A stretch of 64,000 nucleotides of DNA from Ruegeria profundi. Its GTDB lineage: Bacteria; Pseudomonadota; Alphaproteobacteria; Rhodobacterales; Rhodobacteraceae. The notes below the pieces were generated by a model. It was not told where the DNA came from. It saw nothing but the letters and a program-made list of their open reading frames with translations, and did no database searches. Position 1 is the stretch's first letter, and every line of letters starts with the position of its first letter. A program made the position numbers and the translations under genes. Shown here in pieces: positions 17,060 to 24,561 of the stretch. The DNA is taken from NCBI RefSeq assembly GCF_001507545.1, contig NZ_LQBP01000006.1, positions 186,001 through 250,000 on the forward strand, read 5' to 3'.

Positions 17060-17995
17060 ATGGCATTGTTGATCGAAACCGGGCTGACAGACTGGATCAA
17101 TGACGGCGACATTGCCCGTGACATTCGTCACCTGTATCCCGACGCGGATGTGCGGACGCCGGATACCCTTGGTGATCCAGCCGACATCACGATGCTTGCC
17201 GTTGTCGGCTTGCAGGACACCCACCCGCAGCGCCTGCCCAATCTTCAGCTGGTTCAGAAGCTGGGCGCGGGGGTCGAAACGATCATCAGCAACCCGAATC
17301 TACCCACCCATGTGCGCATTGCGCGGCTTAAACCTGACGCCCCTGCACAGGGAATCGCCGAATGGTTCGTCGCCTATGTGCTGCGCCACCAGCGCCACAT
17401 GACCTTTCACGAGGCGGCCCAGCGCCGTGCCGAATGGGTGCCCAAGGCACCGATCTACTCACCGGATACCGTGGTTGGCGTGCTGGGCTTGGGCCATATC
17501 GGGGCACGCAGTGCCAGAATGCTGAACGCCGTTGGTTTTCAGGTGATCGGTTGGAGCCGCTCTGCCAAACAGATCGAAGGCGTGACCTGCCTGCACGGTG
17601 AGGCCGCTCTGCCTGATCTTTTGGGGCGATGCGATCATGTTTGCGCCATTCTGCCTTCGACCCCACAAACTGTCGGGCTGTTCAATGCGGAAATGCTGGC
17701 CGCAATGAAACCGGGCAGCCAGTTGCTGAACGCCGGGCGCGGAGACCTGATTGACGAAACCGCCCTGATCACGGCACTGGATCGTGGCACACCGGGCCAC
17801 GCGGTGCTGGATGTCACCTCGACAGAACCGCTGCCGTCCAAAAGCCCGCTATGGAGACATCCCGGCGTTACCATCACACCACATGTGTCGGGCTGGCATC
17901 TGGGCGAGGCCCTGGCGGATGTTGCGGAAAATTTCCGACGGTTGACCGCAGGCGAACCGTTGCTGCACGAGGTCGATAAATCGCGCGGCTACTAG
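17060..17995 (+). CDS. ghrA: Glyoxylate/hydroxypyruvate reductase A-like dehydrogenase
   Basis: 311 residues from ATG 17060, preceded by a strong GAGGAGG. It is a D-2-hydroxyacid dehydrogenase: the NAD(P) loop is GVLGLGHIGARS, the catalytic Arg is in NAGRGDLID, the Glu in STEPLPSKS, and the His in PHVSGWH, which as HVSG(W) resembles GhrA rather than SerA. It would reduce glyoxylate or hydroxypyruvate. Placed next to purine-degradation genes that end in glyoxylate, a role in clearing that product is plausible but inferred. Confidence 0.85.
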   Translation: MALLIETGLTDWINDGDIARDIRHLYPDADVRTPDTLGDPADITMLAVVGLQDTHPQRLPNLQLVQKLGAGVETIISNPNLPTHVRIARLKPDAPAQGIAEWFVAYVLRHQRHMTFHEAAQRRAEWVPKAPIYSPDTVVGVLGLGHIGARSARMLNAVGFQVIGWSRSAKQIEGVTCLHGEAALPDLLGRCDHVCAILPSTPQTVGLFNAEMLAAMKPGSQLLNAGRGDLIDETALITALDRGTPGHAVLDVTSTEPLPSKSPLWRHPGVTITPHVSGWHLGEALADVAENFRRLTAGEPLLHEVDKSRGY

Positions 17996-18002
17996 GTTCG
18001 GA

Positions 18003-18359
18003 TCAAGGGGTCAGAATCCAGTTGCCGCTGGCATCACGGCAGCGGCGGGTTCGGACCTCACGCGGTTGATCAGCGCCTTCAGGCTGAATGATGTGCTGTA
18101 GATGCACGCAATTGTTCCGCACATCACGCACGCGGATCGTGCCTTTCGAACCGGTTTCATCGTTGGTCCAGTTGCGTTCTTCACCCACCTGGGGCACCGA
18201 CCCCGACAGCATCGCATTCGACGCGGCATTCAGAACGTTAAAATCCGCAGGCGTCAGCCCCATTTCTGCAATTATGCGCGACAGCGGTTTGGCCTGACCG
18301 GTTGAGGCCGTTGCCAGCACACATATCGCAACCAAGGTAGAAAGAATTCGGGCTGTCAT
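18003..18359 (-). CDS. Secreted hypothetical protein
   Basis: 118 residues from ATG 18359, which has GGCGAGG upstream. There is a signal peptide (ILSTLVAICVLATASTGQA) and a mature domain of about 95 residues. The end (RVRDVRNNCVHLQHI... RRCRDASGNWILTP) distantly recalls the RT0821/Lpp0805 (16-kDa surface antigen) C-terminus, where two Cys flank the strand pair and the end reads DGSW. Function unknown. It is convergent with ghrA with no space for a terminator. Confidence 0.7.
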   Translation of the reverse strand: MTARILSTLVAICVLATASTGQAKPLSRIIAEMGLTPADFNVLNAASNAMLSGSVPQVGEERNWTNDETGSKGTIRVRDVRNNCVHLQHIIQPEGADQPREVRTRRCRDASGNWILTP

Positions 18360-18473
18360 ACTCGCCTCGCCTGACTGAAATAATCTTGCGCTCAAGACTA
18401 TACTGGCAAACGGTGCGGGCCAAGCCCCGCGCAGTGACCTTCAAATTATACCGAACAAACCTAGTGGGACTCT

Positions 18474-18500
18474 GCCGGTTGGTCCGGACCTGCAACCGGC
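18474..18500. promoter_or_regulatory. Perfect inverted repeat upstream of ureidoglycine aminohydrolase
   Basis: GCCGGTTG and CAACCGGC form an 8+8 perfect inverted repeat. The spacer contains a second palindrome, GGTCCGGACC. It lies about 35 bases before the start at 18535, between divergent genes, so it could be an operator or a leader hairpin. Confidence 0.45.
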
Positions 18501-18534
18501 CCATAGTCCCCACATCAAGAATCAGAGGACACCG

Positions 18535-19374
18535 ATGGCAAACCCGACCTATTTCGCGCCCACGGGCGGCCACCCTGGCCAGGACCAGCTTTTGACTGAC
18601 CGCGCCATGTTTACCGAGGCCTATGCGGTGATCCCAAAGGGCACTATGCGCGATATCGTCACCAGTGCCCTTCCGTTTTGGGAAAAAACCCGCCTTTGGG
18701 TCCTGTCCCGGCCGCTGAGCGGATTTGCCGAAACCTTTTCGCAATACATCATGGAGGTTCAGCCCGGCGGCGGCAGCGACCGTCCCGAGACCGACCCATC
18801 AGCCCAGGGCGTACTGTTTGTTGTCGAAGGTGCCGTAACACTCGGTCTGAACGGCTCCGAACATGTTCTGGATACTGGTGGATACGCTTATATCCCGCCC
18901 GGCAGCGATTGGACCTTGCACAACCGAACCGAAGAAATCGCGCGATTCCACTGGGTTCGCAAAGCTTATGAGGCCGTGCCCGGCCTGCCAGCACCTGATC
19001 CGATCATCACCAATGAACGCGACGTTACCCCGGTCGAAATGCCCGACACCCAAGGGCGATGGTCCACCACCCGGTTCGCCGACCCCCAGGATCTGCGCCA
19101 CGACATGCACGTAAACATCGTCAATTTTGAGCCAGGCGGCGTGATCCCTTTTTGCGAAACGCATGTGATGGAACACGGGCTTTACGTGTTGGAAGGTAAG
19201 GCGGTTTACCGGCTCAATCAGGACTGGGTCGAGGTTGAGGCCGGTGATTACATGTGGTTGCGCGCCTTCTGTCCACAGGCCTGCTACGCCGGTGGGCCGG
19301 GACGATTCCGCTATCTTTTGTACAAGGATGTGAACCGTCACATGCCGCTGTCATTGGCAAAACGCCACGGCTAA
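18535..19374 (+). CDS. allE: (S)-ureidoglycine aminohydrolase
   Basis: 279 residues, bicupin. The two cupin barrels are visible at about 75-125 (ALPFWEKTRLWVLSRP leads in, then GGYAYIPPGSDWTLHN) and about 185-260 (DMHVNIVNFEPGG, FCETHVMEHGLYVLEGK, with the metal ligands). It releases ammonia from (S)-ureidoglycine to form (S)-ureidoglycolate, the step before AllA. AGAGGA precedes the ATG. It is at one edge of the urate-degradation region and is followed by a hairpin (19374-19399) without T-tract. Confidence 0.92.
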   Translation: MANPTYFAPTGGHPGQDQLLTDRAMFTEAYAVIPKGTMRDIVTSALPFWEKTRLWVLSRPLSGFAETFSQYIMEVQPGGGSDRPETDPSAQGVLFVVEGAVTLGLNGSEHVLDTGGYAYIPPGSDWTLHNRTEEIARFHWVRKAYEAVPGLPAPDPIITNERDVTPVEMPDTQGRWSTTRFADPQDLRHDMHVNIVNFEPGGVIPFCETHVMEHGLYVLEGKAVYRLNQDWVEVEAGDYMWLRAFCPQACYAGGPGRFRYLLYKDVNRHMPLSLAKRHG

Positions 19375-19457
19375 CCCCGCTTTTTGCGGCGCGGGGGTTC
19401 ACAGAGGCGCTTTAATCTGGTGAAATAACACCTGTTTTTAGCACTGGAGATTGTTCA

Positions 19458-19778
19458 ATGGTACTGCGTGGATCCCTGCTGGCACTGGCAGCTATAGTTG
19501 GCCTGACGGCCCTTGAGGCAACCCCTGTTGCCGCGAAAGAGACCAAATCGGTTTCCGTCATGAGCCGCACCTGGGCTATCACGCAGGTCGCGGATACTCC
19601 GGTCGTGTTTCGCGCCACCCGCGACAACAACAACCTGAACCCGTTTGGCCCGCCGCCCCGTCTGCGTACCATTCAGGCTATTGCCGCCATTCAGGCGGCC
19701 ACCGGTTGCAAGCCGATCGTGGCCAGCATGTATCAAAATATCTCGGGTCAGTTTTTCTCGCAGGTTAGCTGCAACTGA
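19458..19778 (+). CDS. Small secreted hypothetical protein
   Basis: 106 residues. Signal peptide LALAAIVGLTALEATPVAA gives a mature protein of about 80 residues with two Cys (ATGCKPI and the C-terminal SCN), which could form one disulphide. GGAG lies about nine bases before the ATG. No family recognised. It sits between the ureidoglycine aminohydrolase gene and the GAPDH gene, 54 bases before the latter. Confidence 0.6.
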   Translation: MVLRGSLLALAAIVGLTALEATPVAAKETKSVSVMSRTWAITQVADTPVVFRATRDNNNLNPFGPPPRLRTIQAIAAIQAATGCKPIVASMYQNISGQFFSQVSCN

Positions 19779-19832
19779 TTCTTTCGCCGGGCGGGCATTG
19801 AGGTCGGCGCACCCCACTGCCATAGCTTGCGC

Positions 19833-20819
19833 ATGAAACTCGCAATCAATGGATTCGGCCGCATAGGTCGCACGATTCTGCGGCAACTGCTTGCGTTGCC
19901 GTTGGGCAAAGATATTGAGCTGGCGTTGATCAATGATATCGCGCCGCTCGAAACCTGCACTTATCTGTTCAAATACGACAGCACGTTCGGTCCCTACCCT
20001 GGCACGGTCGAGGCTGCAGATAGCATGTTGGTGGTTGACGGACACGCCATCCCAATGACGCACAACCCGGATCTGTCCTGCGTTGATCTGACCGGGGTCG
20101 ACGTTCTGATGGATTGCACAGGTGTGGCGCGCACCTCGGACGTTGCGAGCCAAGGCCTGACCGCCGGGGCGGGAAAAGTGCTGATTTCCGGCCCCTCGCC
20201 CGCGACCGAAGTGACCATCGTTCTGGGGGCGAATGAAGACACATTGGGCAATGCACGGATCGTATCAAATGCGTCCTGCACCACTAATGGGCTGGCACCA
20301 CTGGTCAAGGTAATCGACGGAATAGGTGGCATTGCTTCGGCCCATATGACAACCATTCACTGTTACACCAACAGCCAGCCCATGGTTGACGCCCCACGCG
20401 GCGATCTGGCTCGGTCGCGCGCCGGAGCCCTGTCGATGGTACCGACCACCACCAGCGCCACGCACTTGATTGATGAGGTTATGCCGCATCTTGCGGGCCG
20501 CATTTCAGGCGCCGCCGTACGCGTCCCGACCGCCAGCGTTTCAGCCGTAGATCTGGTCGCTACGCTGGAACGCGGGATGTCCGCCCCCGACTTTGAAGCC
20601 GCATTGCGCAACGCGGTTGCGCAATCCCGCGTTCTCGGCTGGACTGATCACCCGCTGGTGTCGTCGGACCTGCGCGCAAGACCTGAATCTCTTGTGATCG
20701 CCGGTCCCGAGACACGTATGGTTGGCGAAAATCAAATCCGCGTCTTTGGCTGGTACGATAATGAATGGGGTTTTTCGGCGCGCATGATTGATGTCGCCCG
20801 CCTTATGGCGCAACCCTGA
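19833..20819 (+). CDS. gap: Type I glyceraldehyde-3-phosphate dehydrogenase
   Basis: 328 residues from ATG 19833 (a TTG two codons earlier is less likely). NAD loop INGFGRIGR, catalytic Cys in SNASCTTNG, catalytic His in TTIHCYTNSQ, GALSMVPTTTSATHLIDEVMP and the C-terminal FGWYDNEWGFS are all present. It phosphorylates glyceraldehyde-3-phosphate, or possibly oxidises erythrose-4-phosphate. Deviations from common GAPDH are CTGVARTSD where most have a CTG(x)F motif, and TTIHC rather than TTIHA. There is no recognisable Shine-Dalgarno. Its placement among urate genes is unusual. Confidence 0.9.
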   Translation: MKLAINGFGRIGRTILRQLLALPLGKDIELALINDIAPLETCTYLFKYDSTFGPYPGTVEAADSMLVVDGHAIPMTHNPDLSCVDLTGVDVLMDCTGVARTSDVASQGLTAGAGKVLISGPSPATEVTIVLGANEDTLGNARIVSNASCTTNGLAPLVKVIDGIGGIASAHMTTIHCYTNSQPMVDAPRGDLARSRAGALSMVPTTTSATHLIDEVMPHLAGRISGAAVRVPTASVSAVDLVATLERGMSAPDFEAALRNAVAQSRVLGWTDHPLVSSDLRARPESLVIAGPETRMVGENQIRVFGWYDNEWGFSARMIDVARLMAQP

Positions 20820-20830
20820 TCCCGCACGCG

Positions 20831-20911
20831 GGCGCAGCGGGCTGGCTTGCCCGCGCGCTGCCGGGCCCAACTGGTCCCAAGCATCTGCGATGCGACCGGA
20901 CCGGGCGGGAG
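20831..20911 (+). repeat. Two-hairpin intergenic element, copy 2
   Basis: Hairpin 1 (GCGCAGCGGGC ... GCCCGCGCGCTGC, 20832-20861) leads into GCCGGGCCCAAC (20860-20871). Hairpin 2 (GGTCC...GCATC / GATGC...GGACC) follows, then GGCGGGAG (20904-20911). It fills the gap between the convergent gap and allA genes and could also serve as their terminator. Confidence 0.7.
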
Positions 20912-20919
20912 AACCCAGT

Positions 20920-21405
20920 TTAGCTTGCGACCACCTCATATGGCTCGTCGAACCAAACCTCCTCCAGATTGGCACCCTCGCCGATCCGATCCACAACGGC
21001 GAATAGGCCAGGGTCATGCAGGGGTGTCAGAACCCCATGCCATGTGCCGCGCCGGTAATTCACGCCCTGCCCAGGCGCCGTGACGAAGGCCAAAGGCTGC
21101 CCCGGCCGTCCATCGACATCCGGCGCGACAATAACCAGAAAGGGTTGATGCGTCATGGGAATAAAGGCCTGACTGCCCGCAGGATGCCGTTCGACCATGT
21201 CCAGCCGGTACGGCAGGTGCCTAGGATTTGCGTGGAACAAGCTGATACCTGCACGGCCATCGGAAAAATCCAACCCGGCAAGGTCATGATACCGGCCACA
21301 TTGTCCCTGGTTGATAATCTTGTCCGGCTCTCCTGAAGCCTCAAGAACATCACCAAAGGGCGCAAAAGCCGCTGCGGTCAGCGGCGCGGCAACAATCCGG
21401 GTCAT
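20920..21405 (-). CDS. allA: Ureidoglycolate lyase
   Basis: 161 residues, AllA/UGL family. Characteristic parts are INQGQCGRYHD, ISLFHANPR, VERHPAGSQAFIPM and YRRGTWHGVLTPL, with the cupin metal and substrate residues. It splits (S)-ureidoglycolate into glyoxylate and urea. Its start overlaps the stop of the upstream allantoinase-OHCU decarboxylase gene by four bases, so the two are translated together. Confidence 0.95.
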   Translation of the reverse strand: MTRIVAAPLTAAAFAPFGDVLEASGEPDKIINQGQCGRYHDLAGLDFSDGRAGISLFHANPRHLPYRLDMVERHPAGSQAFIPMTHQPFLVIVAPDVDGRPGQPLAFVTAPGQGVNYRRGTWHGVLTPLHDPGLFAVVDRIGEGANLEEVWFDEPYEVVAS

Positions 21406-22820
21406 GATGGCAAAAGATCGCGCAGACGAAACTCCGCGATGCGCTCTACCTGGCGGCAGGCCTCTGCGAATTCTGTATCGCGATCCTGCGAAATGCGTCG
21501 TTGAAACGCTTGCAGGATTGACGCTTTGTCGTGATCCCGCACAGCAATGATAAACGGAAACCCGAACTTCTCTGTGTATCGCTGGTTCAGGTCGGTAAAG
21601 GTCTCTCGCTCCTGATCCGTCAGCGCATCCAACCCGGCCGAGGCCTGCTCGGAGGTGCTTTCCTGCGTCAAACGCTTTGCCTGCGCCAGCTTGCCCGCCA
21701 GGTCCGGATGAGCTGTCAGGACGCCCAACCGCTCTTCTTGCGAGGCCGAGCGGAACATACGCGTCAGCGCATTGTGTAACCCCCCGGCTGTGTCATGGGC
21801 CGGACCAAGCTCAAGATCATAGGCGCGCTCAGCAATCCAGGCGGAGTGCTCAAAGACCCCGCCGTAGGTGCCTACAAAGACGTCGCGCGTCATCAGTGAG
21901 GGTTTTGGGTGCTGGGCTGGCGGGTGTTGTGCCACCCAATGCTCGGCGATCTGCAGGCGCGTCGCGAACCAAACATCCGAGAATCCGCGCGCGTAGTCTA
22001 AAAATCGCCTCAACGCCATCACGCGGCCCGGGCGTCCGATCAGTCGGCAATGCAGGCCGATAGACAACATCTTCGGCGCACCTGCCAAGCCTTCGGCATA
22101 GAGCGCGTCGAAACTGTCCTTGAGATACGCATAGAACTGATCACCCGAGTTGAGTCCTTGCGGCGTGGCAAACCGCATATCGTTGCAGTCCAGAGTGTAG
22201 GGAACAATCAACTGGTCGCGCCCTTCGACTTGCGTCCAATAGGGCAGATCATCGGCATAACTATCCGCCACATAGGCAAATCCGCCTTCCTCGGCTGCCA
22301 ATCGAACGGTATTCTCTGAACAGCGCCCGGTATACCAACCGCGTGGACGCTCTCCAACAACCTCGGTATGCAGTCGAATGGCTTCGGCGATGTCTGCACG
22401 TTCCAGCTCTTCCGGCATATCCTTATACTCGACCCATTTGAGGCCGTGGCTGGCGATTTCCCAACCCGCATCCTTCATCGCCGCAACCTGATCGGGCGAT
22501 CGGGCCAAAGCAGTCGCTACGCCGTATATTGTGATCGGAAGATCATGCATCAGCCGATGCAGGCGCCAAAAGCCTGCGCGCGACCCATATTCATAAATCG
22601 ATTCCATATTCCAGTGACGTTGACCGGGCCATTGCGTGGCGCCGACGATCTCGGACAGGAACGCTTCGGATGCCGCGTCACCATGCAAAACATTGTTTTC
22701 ACCACCTTCTTCGTAGTTCAGCACGATCTGTACGGCCAGTTTTGCACCACCGGGCCATTTGGCGTTGGGTGGGTTTGCACCGTATCCGATCATGTCGCGA
22801 GGGTATCTGGGCGGCTTCAT
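21402..22820 (-). CDS. puuE: Allantoinase (PuuE) fused to OHCU decarboxylase (UraD)
   Basis: 472 residues in two domains. Residues 1 to about 300 are a cofactor-independent, polysaccharide-deacetylase-like allantoinase (NYEEGGENNVLHGD, MESIYEYGSRAGFWRL, IGLHCRLIGRPGR). Residues about 315-472 are 2-oxo-4-hydroxy-4-carboxy-5-ureidoimidazoline decarboxylase (SASQEERLGVLTAHPDLAGKLA, FGFPFIIAVRDHDK). The protein therefore covers OHCU to allantoin and allantoin to allantoate. It diverges from uraH and overlaps allA downstream. Confidence 0.95.
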   Translation of the reverse strand: MKPPRYPRDMIGYGANPPNAKWPGGAKLAVQIVLNYEEGGENNVLHGDAASEAFLSEIVGATQWPGQRHWNMESIYEYGSRAGFWRLHRLMHDLPITIYGVATALARSPDQVAAMKDAGWEIASHGLKWVEYKDMPEELERADIAEAIRLHTEVVGERPRGWYTGRCSENTVRLAAEEGGFAYVADSYADDLPYWTQVEGRDQLIVPYTLDCNDMRFATPQGLNSGDQFYAYLKDSFDALYAEGLAGAPKMLSIGLHCRLIGRPGRVMALRRFLDYARGFSDVWFATRLQIAEHWVAQHPPAQHPKPSLMTRDVFVGTYGGVFEHSAWIAERAYDLELGPAHDTAGGLHNALTRMFRSASQEERLGVLTAHPDLAGKLAQAKRLTQESTSEQASAGLDALTDQERETFTDLNQRYTEKFGFPFIIAVRDHDKASILQAFQRRISQDRDTEFAEACRQVERIAEFRLRDLLPS

Positions 22821-22981
22821 GACAACTTCCGTTCTTAAGCGTTTCGACAGCCTTACCGCATAAATGCGCCCGTGATTATCAAACTAATCCGAACGCTGCT
22901 TCCGGTTCTTTCGGCATTTCCACTATTTTGAACTTTGCGTCAGACTGCGAGAAAGCAAAAGACAAATCAAAGGAGCTTCCC

Positions 22982-23338
22982 TTGGCTGGCTATCTGACAA
23001 CTCATGTTCTGGACACGGCCCGTGGCTGCCCCGCCGAAGGGCTGAAGATCACGTTGTACGAGATCACCGGAGACACCCGCCGTAAGCTTGCTGAGACCGA
23101 AACCAATTCAGACGGGCGCACCAACAGCCCCATCCTGCCACAAGAAAGCTTCAAGGTTGGCACCTACGAATTGATCTTCTCTGCCGGAGACTATTTGCGC
23201 AGCTCAGGTCAGGTTGCCGAGAATCCCTTGTTTCTGGATCAGATACCAATCCGGTTCGGCATGTCAGATCCAGAGGCGCATTACCACGTTCCCTTGTTGC
23301 TGTCGCCCTACGGCTATTCAACGTACCGGGGCAGCTAA
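22982..23338 (+). CDS. uraH: 5-hydroxyisourate hydrolase
   Basis: 118 residues, transthyretin-like. HVLDTARG near the N-terminus and the C-terminal YRGS are the signature motifs, and [16 protein letters not shown] is the other conserved segment. It opens 5-hydroxyisourate to OHCU. The start is a TTG at 22982, chosen because AGGAG (22971-22975) lies six bases before it and because it gives the usual N-terminus [10 protein letters not shown]; an open TTG at 22928 would add an unusual charged leader. Confidence 0.93.
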   Translation: MAGYLTTHVLDTARGCPAEGLKITLYEITGDTRRKLAETETNSDGRTNSPILPQESFKVGTYELIFSAGDYLRSSGQVAENPLFLDQIPIRFGMSDPEAHYHVPLLLSPYGYSTYRGS

Positions 23339-23352
23339 GAGAACCCGAAACC

Positions 23353-23424
23353 CTCCCGCCCGTCGGCTGCCCCTTTTGGGGCACCTTCCGTTGGGCCAAG
23401 CGCCGCACCTTTCAGGCGCGGCGC
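23353..23424 (-). repeat. Two-hairpin intergenic element, copy 4 (inverted)
   Basis: Read on the minus strand: hairpin GCGCCGC / GCGGCGC (23400-23424), core GCTTGGCCCAAC (23390-23401; two changes from the other copies), hairpin GCCCC-AAAA-GGGGC (23369-23382), and GGCGGGAG (23353-23360). It faces copy 3 and lies directly after the uraH stop. Confidence 0.7.
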
Positions 23425-23464
23425 GGTCGCAAGACGAAACTCATGTACCGCTAAAACTCATGCA

Positions 23465-23538
23465 GCCGCGCCGCGGCCAAGCCGCGGCGCCGGGCCCAAC
23501 GCTGTGCAGTGCCCGCAGGGCGCAAACAGGGGCGGGAG
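23465..23538 (+). repeat. Two-hairpin intergenic element, copy 3
   Basis: A perfect 9-bp hairpin CGCCGCGGC-CAA-GCCGCGGCG (23469-23489) runs into GCCGGGCCCAAC (23489-23500). A weaker hairpin (GCCC-GCA-GGGC) follows, then GGCGGGAG (23531-23538). It ends seven bases before the stop of the convergent lysR gene. Confidence 0.7.
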
Positions 23539-23544
23539 GACGTG

Positions 23545-24465
23545 TTAACCTGGCGACTCCGCATTGCGCACGACCTTTGCGATATGACCGATCATGAAAT
23601 CCATGAACAAACGCGCCTTGGGGTCTTGGTGGCGGCGATGCGTGTAAAGACAGGCCATCTGCACAGGAACCGGCGGCGTCATCGCTGCAACCGGCACCAA
23701 ACGCCCCGCTTGCAGGTGCTCAGCCACTTCGAAGACAGGCTTCATCGCAATGCCCTGCCCGGATAAGGCCCAATCGGTCAGCACGTCGCCGTCATCGCAT
23801 TCGAACCTGCCTGAAACGGCAAACCGCTTAGGCCCCTCGGGTGTTTCCAATTGCCACTGAAACTCCGTCGCGCCCGGAAAACGAAGGTTCAGGCATTCAT
23901 ACTTGCCCGAAATCAAATCAGCGCCGGTTTGCGGCATGCCCTTTCGCTGCACGTATTCCGGGGCGGCGCAGAGCACCCTCTGGCAATCAGCGATTTTGCG
24001 GATACGCAAAGTGCTGTCTTCAGGCTGGCCAATGAAAAACGCAAGGTCCAGCCCCTCGGTCGTCAGGTCGACCGACCTGTCTGTCAGGCGCAGACGCACG
24101 TCGATTTCGGGGTACTTGTCCAAAAACTCAGGCACATGCGGCGCCAATAATCGACGACCGACACCCAAAGGCGCAGCGACAAACAAAGACCCGCGCGGCG
24201 CTTCGGTCAGGTGGATCACCTGCGCTTCGGCCTCATCCACCGCATCCAGAACCGAAACGGCCCCGGGGTAGAACGCCCTGCCTTGCTCGGTCGGGCTGAG
24301 ATTGCGTGTCGTACGCTGGAAGAGACGCACGCCAAGGTGATCTTCAAGCTGAGAAATGCGTGCAGATGTCACCGCCGGCGATATGCGCAGATCGCGGCCC
24401 GCAGCGGACATGCTGCCCAGATCGTAGACGCGAACAAAGGTACGGATATTATCCAGATAGGACAT
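23545..24465 (-). CDS. LysR-family transcriptional regulator
   Basis: 306 residues from MSYLDNIRTF at 24465; the ten-residue upstream extension has no support. The winged HTH covers residues 1-60 (GSMSAAGRDLRISPAVTSARISQLEDHLGVRLFQRTTR), and the rest is a periplasmic-binding-like effector domain (GSLFVAAPLGVGRR, LDLAFFIG). It is divergent from puuD with about 95 bases between starts, so it probably controls urate oxidation. The effector may be a purine breakdown product (inference). Confidence 0.92.
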   Translation of the reverse strand: MSYLDNIRTFVRVYDLGSMSAAGRDLRISPAVTSARISQLEDHLGVRLFQRTTRNLSPTEQGRAFYPGAVSVLDAVDEAEAQVIHLTEAPRGSLFVAAPLGVGRRLLAPHVPEFLDKYPEIDVRLRLTDRSVDLTTEGLDLAFFIGQPEDSTLRIRKIADCQRVLCAAPEYVQRKGMPQTGADLISGKYECLNLRFPGATEFQWQLETPEGPKRFAVSGRFECDDGDVLTDWALSGQGIAMKPVFEVAEHLQAGRLVPVAAMTPPVPVQMACLYTHRRHQDPKARLFMDFMIGHIAKVVRNAESPG

Positions 24466-24488
24466 CTTATCGTTTTTTTTGATACAGT

Positions 24489-24518
24489 TTGACAATATAC
24501 GGGAATACCGAAGAAAAT
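24489..24518 (+). promoter_or_regulatory. Possible puuD promoter
   Basis: A consensus -35 TTGACA (24489-24494) stands 18 bases before GAAAAT (24513-24518), a 4/6 match to -10. It lies in the lysR-puuD divergent region, about 45 bases before the puuD start. Confidence 0.4.
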
Positions 24519-24561
24519 CGGGTTTGCCTAGTGTTGCGGCACCTTATCGGAGAGACCTCTC

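Noticed and set aside
19374..19399. AACCCCGC / GCGGGGGTT hairpin after the ureidoglycine aminohydrolase gene
   Set aside because: The stem is imperfect and the tail is not T-rich; it may still help end transcription, but there is no firm support.
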